The notes beneath the pieces are model-generated. The model was not told the DNA's origin. It worked only from the letters and a program-made list of their open reading frames with translations, and ran no database searches. DNA of 64,000 nt from Paenibacillus sp. 1781tsa1. Lineage in GTDB: Bacteria; Bacillota; Bacilli; Paenibacillales; Paenibacillaceae. This document shows, one piece after another, positions 16,782 to 25,576 of the stretch. The stretch lies in NCBI RefSeq assembly GCF_024159265.1, contig NZ_JAMYWY010000001.1, positions 4,526,001 through 4,590,000 on the forward strand, written 5' to 3'. Within the stretch, counting starts at the first letter, position 1, and every line of letters starts with the position of its first letter. The position numbers and the translations under genes are program-made.

Positions 16782-18449
16782 TCATTTGTGTTTTTTACTT
16801 TTTCGCAGTTCACCGTCCGGATCATCGGACATTTTGGTGTTGTCACGTGTTTTGTTGAATGATGGACGTTTTTTATTTTCCAGCAGCGGAAGCCGGAATA
16901 AAAAGTTACCCAAGGCCTTTGCATTAAACGGTATAAAAGGCCATAGATACGAAGAATTATACGACCGGTGAACGGTGAGTGCCAATATGAGCAATGTACA
17001 GCCAACAACCAATCCCGGAACTTTGAATATCGCTACTGCTATGAGTAAAAACAGTCTGACTAACCTGTTGGCAAGTCCCAACTCGTAACTTGGTGTGGCA
17101 AACATTCCAATAGCTGCAATGGCCATATAGAGTACAACCTCATTAACAAAGTATCCCGTTTTCACGGCGATATCTCCAACGAGAATGGCTGCGATTAAAC
17201 CCATGGCCGATGCCAGAGGTGTAGGCGTATGAACCGCAGCCATCCGCAATAGATCGACACCAAGCTCTATGAGAAGAAACTGCAAAATCAGGGGCAACTT
17301 CACATTTTCCTGTGGACCAATGAAGTCCAGCCCCATCGGTTTGAGCGAAGGTTCTATTACCATGAGAAGCCATAGGGGCAGCAAAAACAGCGATATGAGA
17401 ATCCCTGCAAAACGAACCCATCGTAAATATGTCCCCATCAATGCCGTCTGTCTATTTTCCTCTGCATGTTCACACAGGTCGAAGAACGTCGTTGGCAAAA
17501 TCATTACACTGGGAGAAGTATCGACGAAAATGACGACTCTGCCCTCCAGCAGATGGGATGCTGTTACATCCGGCCGCTCCGAATATCGAACGAGCGGGAA
17601 TGGGTTCCATCCCTTGTTGATAATCGCTTCCTCCAGCTGTTTATCTGCGGCGGGAATACCATCGATATCCACCCGCTGAATTTTCTCACGGACTGAGTCC
17701 ACCTGCACTTTATCCACAATATCGTCAATGTATACCACGCAGACATCGGTTTGTGTTCTCCGACCCACCTGCATAATCTCAAACTTCAGTCCAGGGTCGC
17801 GTATTCTGCGGCGCACCAATGTTACGTTGGTCAGGAGCGTTTCGGTAAAACCATCTCTGGAACCGCGGACTACCCTTTCCAGTGAAGGTTCTTCCGGTGA
17901 ACGAACCGGGTAACTCCGGGTATCCATTACTAGGACCGAGCGATCCCCTTCAACGAACAATGCACTCATACCAGTAAGAACCTTGTTGATGACCGCACTC
18001 ATCTTCTCGACTTTTTCCACCTGTATGTGGGGGATGTAAGAGTCGAAATAAGATTTTAGTGCGTGCTCGGATACCTGATCAGGCGTAAGATAGGTTAACC
18101 TTTTTAATACTTCCAGTAGGATCTCATCCTTGGCGAAACCCGTTAAAAGAAGCAATCCCACATGTTTGCCACCGAGCACCATCTCTCTCATATCCACGTC
18201 AAAGGATTCCCCAAGTCCGAGAACTTGCTTGAGCGTATTTTTGTTTTCACTCATCCGCGGGGAAATATCATCATTTTCCTGCCAATACTGCACGGATTCC
18301 TCGATGCTATCAGACATCTCATTTTGTTTTTTCTTATTGTACGCCTTCTCCTCTTCTTCCTTCTGAATCTCATAAGCAGACTTGTGTAACATCTCTTCCG
18401 TTATACCTTCACTATTTTCCTGGCCTGCGTGCTCCGTTTGTTCATCCAT
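16782..18449 (-). CDS. spoVAF: Spore germination protein SpoVAF (GerA-like)
   Basis: 555 residues from the ATG at 18449, seven bases after AGGAGG; the GTG at 18470 is rejected because it precedes that site. The N-terminal third is charged and soluble. The GerA family signature follows (RDGFTETLLTNVTLVRRRIRDP, VVIFVDTSPSVMILPTTFFDL), then several membrane segments and a lysine-rich tail. SpoVAF belongs to the spore inner membrane and is thought to act with SpoVAEA in germination. Only spoVAA and spoVAB lie upstream here; a spoVAEA gene is not adjacent. Confidence 0.93.
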   Translation of the reverse strand: MDEQTEHAGQENSEGITEEMLHKSAYEIQKEEEEKAYNKKKQNEMSDSIEESVQYWQENDDISPRMSENKNTLKQVLGLGESFDVDMREMVLGGKHVGLLLLTGFAKDEILLEVLKRLTYLTPDQVSEHALKSYFDSYIPHIQVEKVEKMSAVINKVLTGMSALFVEGDRSVLVMDTRSYPVRSPEEPSLERVVRGSRDGFTETLLTNVTLVRRRIRDPGLKFEIMQVGRRTQTDVCVVYIDDIVDKVQVDSVREKIQRVDIDGIPAADKQLEEAIINKGWNPFPLVRYSERPDVTASHLLEGRVVIFVDTSPSVMILPTTFFDLCEHAEENRQTALMGTYLRWVRFAGILISLFLLPLWLLMVIEPSLKPMGLDFIGPQENVKLPLILQFLLIELGVDLLRMAAVHTPTPLASAMGLIAAILVGDIAVKTGYFVNEVVLYMAIAAIGMFATPSYELGLANRLVRLFLLIAVAIFKVPGLVVGCTLLILALTVHRSYNSSYLWPFIPFNAKALGNFLFRLPLLENKKRPSFNKTRDNTKMSDDPDGELRKSKKHK

Positions 18450-18473
18450 CTTCCATCCTCCTATGGCCACGAG

Positions 18474-18902
18474 TTACCGCTGATATATAAAAAAATCAAA
18501 CAGGGAACCTGTCATTTTGCCCAAAATCATGGCGAGCAGTAAGCCAAAAAGATAAGGCTTCATGCCCAGCCGTTTGGCTAGCACGGGCAGTACATTAAGC
18601 ACCTCGGTGAGTGCTGCGGCAAGCAGACCGATGAACACGCCACAGAACAAACCAACAATCGGGCTGAGCAGTAGCACCCCATGCATTTTCCAGTGCCAGA
18701 AGTCCGCCACCGTCCCGAGCAGTGAACCACCGATTAGCGCCCCTTCGTACCAGTGAGTCTTGTCATACGATTGCGTAAGTTGAGCCAACCTGGGAATCAT
18801 GTCGAGCACCAGAATGAGCGCAATTACGCCACTTCCTACGGCAATTCCCCCGGCAATACCCAATACAATGCTGATTGCTCCATTAAGAACGCTCATCCGC
18901 AT
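18474..18902 (-). CDS. spoVAB: Stage V sporulation protein AB
   Basis: 142 residues with four hydrophobic helices and the SpoVAB features GIAGGIAVGSGVIALILVLDMIPRL and GKMTGSLFDFFIYQR. A small integral membrane protein of the spoVA cluster, linked in Bacillus to movement of dipicolinic acid across the spore inner membrane. It starts inside the end of spoVAA (20-base overlap). ATG at 18902 or two codons later at 18896; the second matches the length of Bacillus SpoVAB better. It ends 24 bases before spoVAF. Confidence 0.93.
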   Translation of the reverse strand: MRMSVLNGAISIVLGIAGGIAVGSGVIALILVLDMIPRLAQLTQSYDKTHWYEGALIGGSLLGTVADFWHWKMHGVLLLSPIVGLFCGVFIGLLAAALTEVLNVLPVLAKRLGMKPYLFGLLLAMILGKMTGSLFDFFIYQR

Positions 18903-19539
18903 TCATCTCCCTACGTTCCTGCTCATGCATCCGTTCGCTTTCCTCGATGACCACATATTGATCTACATTTTGCTGGTATAGGAACATCTCCACTTCCAGC
19001 GGGGTAGGCTCCTCATTCCACTTTTTCTTGAACAAGTGATTAAAAAATACCGCCATTCCGAATCCAATCCCAATCGAATACGCCACTTGGAACAGGTAGG
19101 GATGTTCGTCCCGATGCCCAGTGAGCATCTCCACAATTCGAATCTGTACTTCCTGCATGTTCACATCAGCATGAAAATTCATAATGGTTAGGGCTGATCC
19201 GAAGAAAAGCAGCAGCCAAACCAGAATGAACAGGGACTTGGAAGGTTGACCATTTCCCGCGATGACTTCAACCAACGTATGACCTGATCCCATCAGTTCC
19301 ACACTTACTTCCGGCAAGATGTGCCGAATTTGGGGAATAATCTGTAATATATCAATGAGGATCAGATTGCCATCCTCCGGTCCAGGACGCAAAAGTTCAA
19401 GCTCCAGTAGCCTGCTCTCCTGATTTTCAGAAGTGGTCAGTACATGTGCAATGTCTCCAAGCTTGACTGCCCTGCCCCTCTGGATGCGAATGCGGCTGCG
19501 CAGTCGAACGTAGACCATTGGAGTGGGTGTCTGAGACAT
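18883..19539 (-). CDS. spoVAA: Stage V sporulation protein AA
   Basis: 218 residues from the ATG at 19539, eight bases behind AAAGGAG. A soluble N-terminal half (VYVRLRSRIRIQRGRAVKLGDIAHV) precedes two membrane segments near residues 105-125 and 150-170 (SLFILVWLLLFFGSALTIMNF; VAYSIGIGFGMAVFFNHLF) and a charged tail. First gene of a three-gene spoVA cluster. Expression in the forespore under sigma G is expected from the family and supported by a plausible promoter upstream. Confidence 0.92.
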   Translation of the reverse strand: MSQTPTPMVYVRLRSRIRIQRGRAVKLGDIAHVLTTSENQESRLLELELLRPGPEDGNLILIDILQIIPQIRHILPEVSVELMGSGHTLVEVIAGNGQPSKSLFILVWLLLFFGSALTIMNFHADVNMQEVQIRIVEMLTGHRDEHPYLFQVAYSIGIGFGMAVFFNHLFKKKWNEEPTPLEVEMFLYQQNVDQYVVIEESERMHEQERREMNADERS

Positions 19540-19570
19540 CCATAACACTCCTTTACTGCGTAATTTAGGT

Positions 19571-19600
19571 TAGTATTTGAAGAATGTGCAAATTTATTAC
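19571..19600 (-). promoter_or_regulatory. Candidate sigma-G promoter of spoVAA
   Basis: Minus strand GTAATA, about 17 bases, AATACTA, resembling the sigma-G pattern (TGAATA / CATACTA). It lies 30-60 bases before the spoVAA start. Imperfect match. Confidence 0.4.
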
Positions 19601-19642
19601 AAACGGGTTGGAAAAAGATCAGGAGGTGGGTGCGGGCGCTGC

Positions 19643-19880
19643 GGGATGGATCGGTCATTGGTCGCTGTTGCTCGGGGGAGGATACACGCAGACACTCCGA
19701 CGGCAGACCAACCTTCTGATCGCTGTTGTCTCCAAATTCTTTTGATGGATTTCTAAGTGTTAGAAATTCGGAGACAAAGGCGAACGCTTCGCTTCTTCAG
19801 GTCTAATCTGCCGCCTGCGTTGCTTATGTATCCTTAGGTGAGACCTCACGCTTCGCCTCTTTTGACCGATTCCATCCTTC
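19643..19880. repeat. Large imperfect palindrome upstream of the spoVA cluster
   Basis: About 238 bp that can fold on itself. The inner arms GTCTCCAAATTCT and GAAATTCGGAGAC (19729-19741 and 19763-19775) flank a short loop. Further out, GGATACACGCAGAC...GGCAGACC faces GGTCTAATCTGCCGCC...ATGTATCC, and the outer arms are GGATGGATCGGTCA and TGACCGATTCCATCC. It contains no open frame of note. The core words (GATCGCTGTT, GGCGAACGCTTCGCTTCT) recur in the family A repeats further right. Confidence 0.75.
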
Positions 19881-19982
19881 CGCTACCCATCGTCCTCTCG
19901 TTTCCAAAAGTTTGAAATAAATATGTTGGGGAGGTGGCAGGGAGGGAATTGAAAGATGAGTTTTTTGTGGTTATTTTGTTCA
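19770..19982. repeat. Direct repeat, copy 1
   Basis: Begins GGAGACAAAGGCGAACGCTT and ends near GTGGTTATTTTGTTCA. Nearly identical to copy 2, offset by about 268 bp. Copy 1 forms the right arm of the palindrome plus about 100 bases beyond it. No coding potential seen. Confidence 0.88.
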
Positions 19983-20037
19983 AAGTCCCATGACTCTTGA
20001 AGTTCTTCTGCATGCCTGTACAACTGTGTAGAAGTTT

Positions 20038-20249
20038 GGAGACAAAGGCGAACGCTTCGCTTCTTCAGGTCTAATCTGCCGCCTGCGTTGCTTGTGTATC
20101 CTTAGCTAAGCCCTCACGCTTTGCTCTTTTTGACCGATTCCATCCCTCCGCTACCCATCGTCCTCTCGTTTCCAAAAGTTTGAAATAAATATGTTGGGGA
20201 GGTGGCAGGGAGGGAACTGAAAGATGAGCTTTTGTGGTTATTTTGTTCA
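20038..20249. repeat. Direct repeat, copy 2
   Basis: Second copy of the unit above with scattered substitutions and a small indel near its end. It lacks the left palindrome arm. Together the two copies fill most of the roughly 860-bp gene-free stretch between spoVAA and the araC gene. The remaining bases (about 20250-20400) show nothing else recognisable. Confidence 0.88.
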
Positions 20250-20401
20250 TAAATTCAATGACTTGTGAAGGTAGCTTCTGGATATTAATTTTAGTAATTT
20301 GGGGATTTGAGGCGTAACGAAGTGTGGGGCATTATTTTGCATATCAAAAAAGTCGCCGTATGGGCGACTCTTGGATATTGGTTTTTATAAGGTGAACAAT
20401 A

Positions 20402-21319
20402 TCAAAAATTATTACCTTTTTTTCTTTTACTCAATGCCCTTCTGAATCGTAAAGGGGTCGAGTTCATTGTTTTGCGGAACTGGTTAATGTAATAACTTGT
20501 GCTGTTAAAACCGACCTCATAAGCAATTTCGGTGATGCTGCGCTCGGAGAGTTGCAATAGATCAATGCTTCTTTGAATGCGGTACTCGATCACATATTGC
20601 ATGGGTGTATTTCTAAGAATTTGCTTGAAATAACGGCACGTCTCCGATCGACTTAACTGTCCGACCTTTGCAATATCCTCTAACCTAATCGGATTGGCAT
20701 AGTTGAGATGAATCCATTGCAACATGTCTTTCATTCGCTTGTTTCTACTCATCTCCGATGGATCATGTTCCAGCGAATATCCGTTCATAATCAGCAGTTT
20801 CCACATATTCAGCACCGCAGAAGCAACCTTCACTTCATAAAAAGGAACTTGCTCCACTAGCTCCTTTCTAATCCGTGCAATAGCATCCAGGATCTGTTCT
20901 CCCCAAGTGTTAGCTCTTTCGATATACAGAAAAGGCAAATTAGTTGCTGTTACATATGGATGTACGTACTTTATATATAGATCCGAGGGCATTACAGCAT
21001 GCGGGGACAAATTCAGACATAAGTAGATGCAGTTTTCGCTCACCCCGTGATCTTCGGCCATATGCATTATTCCACTGTTGATAAAAATCCCGTCACCTTT
21101 GGACAAAATCATCTTTTGATCGTTGATATGGAACAACGCCGTTCCCTGAAGAACGGCAACAAACTGCAATTCATCATGCCAGTGGAGAGGAATATGTCCG
21201 TGAACATGTTGAACAATAGTTGTCTCATAACAGGCTACGGATAATGTATCGGTACGGTGTTCCGTCATTTCTTTCAAATGGTGATCGATGATAAATTCGA
21301 TATTTTGCATGGCCCTCAT
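20402..21319 (-). CDS. AraC family transcriptional regulator with cupin sensor domain
   Basis: 305 residues. The N-terminal cupin-like ligand domain (HIPLHWHDELQFVAVLQG) is followed near residue 200 by the two helix-turn-helix motifs of the AraC family (IRLEDIAKVGQLSRSETCRYFKQ and SITEIAYEVGFNSTSYYINQFRK). Divergent from the EamA transporter gene across about 100 bp, so it probably controls that exporter and itself; the inducer is not known. ATG at 21319, with a second in-frame ATG three codons later that has a GAGGG-like site. Confidence 0.88.
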   Translation of the reverse strand: MRAMQNIEFIIDHHLKEMTEHRTDTLSVACYETTIVQHVHGHIPLHWHDELQFVAVLQGTALFHINDQKMILSKGDGIFINSGIMHMAEDHGVSENCIYLCLNLSPHAVMPSDLYIKYVHPYVTATNLPFLYIERANTWGEQILDAIARIRKELVEQVPFYEVKVASAVLNMWKLLIMNGYSLEHDPSEMSRNKRMKDMLQWIHLNYANPIRLEDIAKVGQLSRSETCRYFKQILRNTPMQYVIEYRIQRSIDLLQLSERSITEIAYEVGFNSTSYYINQFRKTMNSTPLRFRRALSKRKKGNNF

Positions 21320-21418
21320 CTCAATATAGTTATATTTTTAAGTGTGATATTGATATTAATGTACCGCATTTCTCACTAATATAACACTATTCTTATATTT
21401 AAGGTGAGGCGAAAAAGG

Positions 21419-22345
21419 ATGACAATTGCAAAATCCAAAATTTCGGGTATCGTACTCGTTCTGACGGGAGCTATCTGCTGGGGAGTTGGAGGTACGGTAT
21501 CTCAAAAACTCTTTCAACTGGATGGAATTGAGGTCAATTGGTATGTCACTATACGATTGTTGATCGCTGGGCTACTCCTTCTGGTTATTCAGTCGTTTAC
21601 ACGTGGGCGAGTTCAGATTTTTGATGTGTGGAGGAATAAAAAAACAGCTGCACAGCTGATTATTTTTGGATTGGCAGGCATGCTTGCCGTTCAGTATACG
21701 TATATGGCATCGATTAAACACGGCAATTCAGCGGTAGCTACCCTTCTACAGTATCTGTCTCCTGTCATGATCATGATATACATCGCACTTCGGAAGCAGT
21801 CTACCCTTACACGCAATGATCTTTCATGCGCCATCCTGGCTCTCGGCGGCTGCTTTCTCTTGCTTACGAATGGCTCGCTTACGCAGTTATCTGTCTCCTG
21901 GCTCGCAGTCATGTGGGGTCTGTTATCCGGGGTTTCAGCTGCATTTTATACGCTATATGCCGTGCAACTGATTAAAAAGTTTGATTCACTTGTTGTGGTC
22001 GGCTGGGCTATGATCATCGGTGGTATGGGAATGAGTTTTATTCACCCGCCTTGGAAAATGGATTTTGCCAGCATCCCGCTCGAAACCTACGGTTATTTGG
22101 TATTTACAATCATTTTTGGGACCATGATTGCTTTTTGGTTTTATATTGCGAGTCTTAAAAGTCTTACCCCCAAAGAAACCAGTCTGCTCGGGAGCGCAGA
22201 ACCCCTTGCTGCTGTTGGAACAACCGTTATATGGCTCCATGAACCTTTTGGCATCTATCAATGGATGGGTACGGCATGTATTCTTGGTATGATGCTGGTC
22301 ATGCAGTCCAGTCGTTCAGGATCGATCCGTAGTAACAACAAATAA
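21419..22345 (+). CDS. EamA/DMT family transporter
   Basis: 308 residues with ten predicted membrane segments arranged as two EamA repeats. The first contains GAICWGVGGTVSQKLF and the second follows WGLLSGVSAAFYTLYAVQL. The end GSAEPLAAVGTTVIWLHEPFG is typical of drug/metabolite exporters. The ATG at 21419 follows GTGAGG; an in-frame GTG at 21404 overlaps that site and is rejected. The substrate cannot be told from sequence. Expression is probably governed by the divergent AraC regulator. One of few plus-strand genes here. Confidence 0.87.
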   Translation: MTIAKSKISGIVLVLTGAICWGVGGTVSQKLFQLDGIEVNWYVTIRLLIAGLLLLVIQSFTRGRVQIFDVWRNKKTAAQLIIFGLAGMLAVQYTYMASIKHGNSAVATLLQYLSPVMIMIYIALRKQSTLTRNDLSCAILALGGCFLLLTNGSLTQLSVSWLAVMWGLLSGVSAAFYTLYAVQLIKKFDSLVVVGWAMIIGGMGMSFIHPPWKMDFASIPLETYGYLVFTIIFGTMIAFWFYIASLKSLTPKETSLLGSAEPLAAVGTTVIWLHEPFGIYQWMGTACILGMMLVMQSSRSGSIRSNNK

Positions 22346-22390
22346 CCTCCCTCGCCATAATGCGCGATAGAAGGTTGTTAGTTGTCGTAT

Positions 22391-22410
22391 ATTGGTGCAT
22401 AAGCACCAAT
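22391..22410. terminator. Hairpin between convergent eamA and sigF
   Basis: Perfect 8-bp stem ATTGGTGC-ATAA-GCACCAAT between the two convergent genes. It lacks a long T tract on either side, so termination is only a suggestion. A second, weaker hairpin (AACCT/AGGTT arms) lies just to the left. Confidence 0.45.
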
Positions 22411-22431
22411 CATGTTTTCGCAATCCCCGAA

Positions 22432-23187
22432 TCACTGTGCGATCTGGTCGCGGATGGATTGCAGTATTTTTTTCTCCAAACGTGAAACCTGCACCTGGGA
22501 TATACCCAGCCTGCTGGCAACCTCGGACTGGGTCTGATCCCGGTAATACCTTAGATAGACGATTAACCGCTCCCGTTCGCTGAGACCACCGATGGCTTCG
22601 TTCAGCGCCAGTTTGTCAAACCAACGTTCCTGAGACTCGTCGGCAATCTGATCCATTAACGTAATGGGATCACCATCATTCTCGAATACCGTCTCATGGA
22701 TTGAGGTCGGCGGTTTGTTGGCTTCCTGGGCAAATACGACTTCCTCCGGGGTTACTCCCAGCTCTGCGGCAACTTCCTTAATCGTTGGCAGACGATCCAG
22801 ATGTTTGGACAGTTCGTCCCTTTTTTTGCGGACTTTATTCGCCATCTCTTTCAGTGAACGACTGACCTTCAGGGTACCGTCATCTCGCAGGAATCGCTGG
22901 ATTTCTCCGATGATCATCGGTACCGCGTAGGTTGAGAACTTCACGTCATAACTGAGATCGAATTTGTCTACTGACTTGAGCAGACCGATACAACCAATCT
23001 GGAACAGATCTTCAGGATCATATCCCCTGTTCATAAAACGCTGTACGACGGACCAGACGAGTCTGATGTTGCAGTTCACCAGCGTATCCCGTGAAACATG
23101 GTCACCCGACTGACTGAGCGCAATCAGCCGTTTGACCTCGGCATCGTCCAAATAGGTCTGTGAAGATGGTTTCACTTCAGCATCCAT
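22432..23187 (-). CDS. sigF: RNA polymerase sporulation sigma factor F
   Basis: 251 residues. Region 2 has RDTLVNCNIRLVWSVVQRFMNRGYDPEDLFQIGCIGLL and the -10 recognition helix VKFSTYAVPMIIGEIQRFLRDDG. Region 4 has LSERERLIVYLRYYRDQTQSEVASRLGISQVQVSRLEKK. It directs early forespore transcription. Third gene of spoIIAA-spoIIAB-sigF, starting 14 bases after spoIIAB; its activity is held by the anti-sigma factor encoded there. Confidence 0.98.
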   Translation of the reverse strand: MDAEVKPSSQTYLDDAEVKRLIALSQSGDHVSRDTLVNCNIRLVWSVVQRFMNRGYDPEDLFQIGCIGLLKSVDKFDLSYDVKFSTYAVPMIIGEIQRFLRDDGTLKVSRSLKEMANKVRKKRDELSKHLDRLPTIKEVAAELGVTPEEVVFAQEANKPPTSIHETVFENDGDPITLMDQIADESQERWFDKLALNEAIGGLSERERLIVYLRYYRDQTQSEVASRLGISQVQVSRLEKKILQSIRDQIAQ

Positions 23188-23201
23188 AAGAACACCAACC
23201 C

Positions 23202-23657
23202 CTAATTATACAATGCTTTCTTGGATTCAATCCTTTTTTTCATCTTGATGGAGGTGCCTCTGCCGGGCTCACTGCTGACTTCGAATTCATCCATGAAGTT
23301 TTCCATAATGGTGAAGCCCATGCCCGACCGCTCAAGTTCGGGTTTGGACGTATACAGCGGCTGCTTCGCCAGTTCAAGATCTTCGATACCTTCACCGCGG
23401 TCTTCCACAATAATCGTGATCATGTCTTCCCGAATCTCGGCCTGGATGGACACAACACCTTCGGAGTTGTTGTTGTATCCGTGGATGATGCTGTTGGTCA
23501 CGGCTTCCGAAATGACCGTCTTCAGGTCACTGAGCTCGTCCATCGTTGGATCAAGCTGGGAGATAAACGCAGCAACGGTTACCCGTGCAAACGACTCATT
23601 CTCTGACTTGGCCGCGAATTGCAGATTCATGAAATTTGTCCCTGTTCCTTCATTCAT
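23202..23657 (-). CDS. spoIIAB: Anti-sigma F factor / serine kinase
   Basis: 151 residues, a GHKL-fold kinase: N box SEAVTNSIIHGYNN, G1 box VEDRGEGIEDL, G2 region ERSGMGFTIMENFMD. SpoIIAB binds and blocks sigma F and phosphorylates SpoIIAA. The ATG overlaps the spoIIAA stop as ATGA, with GGAGGT six bases upstream, so translation of the two is coupled. A second ATG at codon 10 (MNLQFAAKSENE) resembles the B. subtilis start but lacks a better site. Confidence 0.97.
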   Translation of the reverse strand: MNEGTGTNFMNLQFAAKSENESFARVTVAAFISQLDPTMDELSDLKTVISEAVTNSIIHGYNNNSEGVVSIQAEIREDMITIIVEDRGEGIEDLELAKQPLYTSKPELERSGMGFTIMENFMDEFEVSSEPGRGTSIKMKKRIESKKALYN

Positions 23658-24007
23658 GAGACGACCTCCAGACCTGAGAGAGCAGTTCCCTCATTTTCGT
23701 ATATCGGCATAATCTTGAACAGACCCGACATTTCCAGCAAACGGTACACCGGCGAATTGACGTCACAGACCACCATCTTGCCGCCTTTATTCTTAATGAG
23801 CTTGTATCTTCCCAAAATGACACCCAGACCCGAACTGTCCATAAATTGCAGATCTTTCAGGCTGAGTACGAGATGCTCGCTTTGTCTCCGCTGGATGGCT
23901 TCATCCATCTGCATCCGTACCATGTCAGCTGTATGGTGATCCAGCTCCCCGGATAATCGTACAATCAGAATCCCGCGATGGTGTTCCATTTCCACATGCA
24001 AGTTCAC
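23654..24007 (-). CDS. spoIIAA: Anti-sigma F factor antagonist
   Basis: 117 residues, a single STAS domain with the phosphorylatable Ser58 in FMDSSGLGVILGRYK and the conserved GELDHHTAD segment. Unphosphorylated SpoIIAA releases sigma F from SpoIIAB in the forespore. Starts at GTG 24007 behind GGAGG. First gene of the operon; a sigma-H-like promoter lies just upstream. dacF precedes it, the same order as in B. subtilis. Confidence 0.97.
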   Translation of the reverse strand: MNLHVEMEHHRGILIVRLSGELDHHTADMVRMQMDEAIQRRQSEHLVLSLKDLQFMDSSGLGVILGRYKLIKNKGGKMVVCDVNSPVYRLLEMSGLFKIMPIYENEGTALSGLEVVS

Positions 24008-24040
24008 GTTTGCTCACTCTCCTCCCTGTCTTGAACAAGG

Positions 24041-24069
24041 ATTTCTACGCTTTCGAAGGCTTTTCCTGC
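24041..24069 (-). promoter_or_regulatory. Candidate sigma-H promoter of spoIIA
   Basis: Minus strand GCAGGAAAA, 12 bases, GTAGAAAT, close to the sigma-H consensus (RnAGGAwwW / RnnGAAT). It ends about 34 bases before the spoIIAA start. Transcription of spoIIA by sigma H is established in B. subtilis. Confidence 0.6.
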
Positions 24070-24150
24070 CCCCCGACAAAACTAGAAGAAAACCCCTATT
24101 TAACTACAAAATACGTTCGAAGGATACGCGCAACTCGCAGAAATCGCCGT

Positions 24151-25326
24151 TTAGTCAAACAGGTTAGACGTTGTCCGCTTGAACAGCTTCCACCAGCCAG
24201 CTTTTTTCACATCCTGCGGAGCCTGAATGTCGAACTCCTTAATCACGTCGTTGCCTTGATAGACCACAAGTTTTCCTATACTTTGCCCGGCTTTGATCGG
24301 GGCTTTCAGTTCTTTGGCAACTAACAATTCATGCCGGATGTCATTGGATTTGGCTCCTTTGCGCATCAGTACACTGTAATTTTGTGTGGCATTCAGCGGC
24401 AACTCGGCTACTTCGCCTTTTTCGATTCTCAGACTGCCCAGCAGATCCCCTGCCTTGTAGAGCGCCTTCATCGTATATTGACTAAAGGCATAGTCAAACA
24501 TCGAAGATACTTCACTATTCCGTGTTTTGGTATTCGGTTCACCGAGTACCACGGAAACGACACGCAGTCCATCCTTGGAGGCTGTTGCAGACAAACAGAA
24601 TTTCGCTTCGGATGTGTAACCTGTTTTCAAACCGTCTGCCCCTGCATAAAAACGAACCAGCTTGTTCGTGTTTACCAGCCAGAATGGCTTTTCCGTATCT
24701 TTGCGAAGGTAATCCTGATAGGCACCGGTGTACTTCGTAATCCCGGAATGCTTCAGCAGTTCACGGCTCATGACGGCAATATCATGGGCGGAAGAATAAT
24801 GATTATCAACCGGCAGACCGTTACAGTTGGCAAAATGAGTATCCTTCATGCCAAGCTCCTTCGCACGCTCATTCATCAGCTGTACAAAGGCTTCTTCCGA
24901 ACCAGCAATCTTCTCAGCCATAGCCACCGAGGCATCATTGCCTGAAGCCATCGCGATCCCTTTTAACATGTCATCGACTGTCATCTCTTCCCCAGGCTCC
25001 AGAAAGATCTGCGAACCGCCCATGGAAGCGGCATATTCACTCGTTCTTACTTTGTCCGTCAGTTTCAGCTTACCCGAGTCGATTGCTTCAATTGTAAGCA
25101 GCATGGTCATAATTTTTGTAATGCTCGCCGGAGGCAGCTGATCATGACTGTTTTTCTCATATATGACGGTTCCCGTGTCCGCATCCATTAAGATCGCAGA
25201 GCGTGCCGACGGGGCAAGATCCGTCCCTCCCGCTGCCTTCGGTGTTTCTTCAGCCAATGCCGTTGATGCCATAAGGGACAGCAGGATACAAAGGGTCATG
25301 AACGATGCCATTATTCTTTTCTTCAC
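24151..25326 (-). CDS. dacF: Sporulation D-alanyl-D-alanine carboxypeptidase DacF
   Basis: 391 residues. Signal peptide to about residue 25, S11 peptidase domain with SITK (Ser68/Lys71), SGN (Ser128) and KTG (Lys234), then a beta-rich C-terminal domain and a hydrophobic/basic end (KKAGWWKLFKRTTS). It trims forespore-side peptidoglycan together with DacB. GTG start behind GAGGAGGT. Located directly upstream of spoIIA as in Bacillus, where read-through into spoIIA late in sporulation is known; no terminator was seen between them here. Confidence 0.95.
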   Translation of the reverse strand: MKKRIMASFMTLCILLSLMASTALAEETPKAAGGTDLAPSARSAILMDADTGTVIYEKNSHDQLPPASITKIMTMLLTIEAIDSGKLKLTDKVRTSEYAASMGGSQIFLEPGEEMTVDDMLKGIAMASGNDASVAMAEKIAGSEEAFVQLMNERAKELGMKDTHFANCNGLPVDNHYSSAHDIAVMSRELLKHSGITKYTGAYQDYLRKDTEKPFWLVNTNKLVRFYAGADGLKTGYTSEAKFCLSATASKDGLRVVSVVLGEPNTKTRNSEVSSMFDYAFSQYTMKALYKAGDLLGSLRIEKGEVAELPLNATQNYSVLMRKGAKSNDIRHELLVAKELKAPIKAGQSIGKLVVYQGNDVIKEFDIQAPQDVKKAGWWKLFKRTTSNLFD

Positions 25327-25511
25327 AAGGTTACCTCCTCAAATGACTTGCTTACTGCATGTTCCATGCATGTACTGCTAATCATTGTCGGCCCGTTTCC
25401 AGTAAATTATTCCATGTAAAGCATGATTTCCCGAACTTTTATTGAAAATGTGATCAAAGCGAAAAAAACGCACTTTACTCAACGCATGAGTAAGCGTACG
25501 TTCAACATAAC

Positions 25512-25560
25512 AAAAAAAAAGGTTACCCCCGATGAGTTCTCATTCGAAGAGGTAACCTTC
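25512..25560 (-). terminator. Rho-independent terminator after punA
   Basis: Minus strand AAGGTTACC ... GGTAACCTT followed by more than six T, 17 bases after the punA stop. Confidence 0.9.
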
Positions 25561-25576
25561 TTTACTCAAATCTTGC

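Noticed and set aside
19770..20249. Possible CRISPR-like repeats
   Set aside because: Only two long copies with no regular spacers and no cas genes; better described as a direct duplication next to a palindrome.
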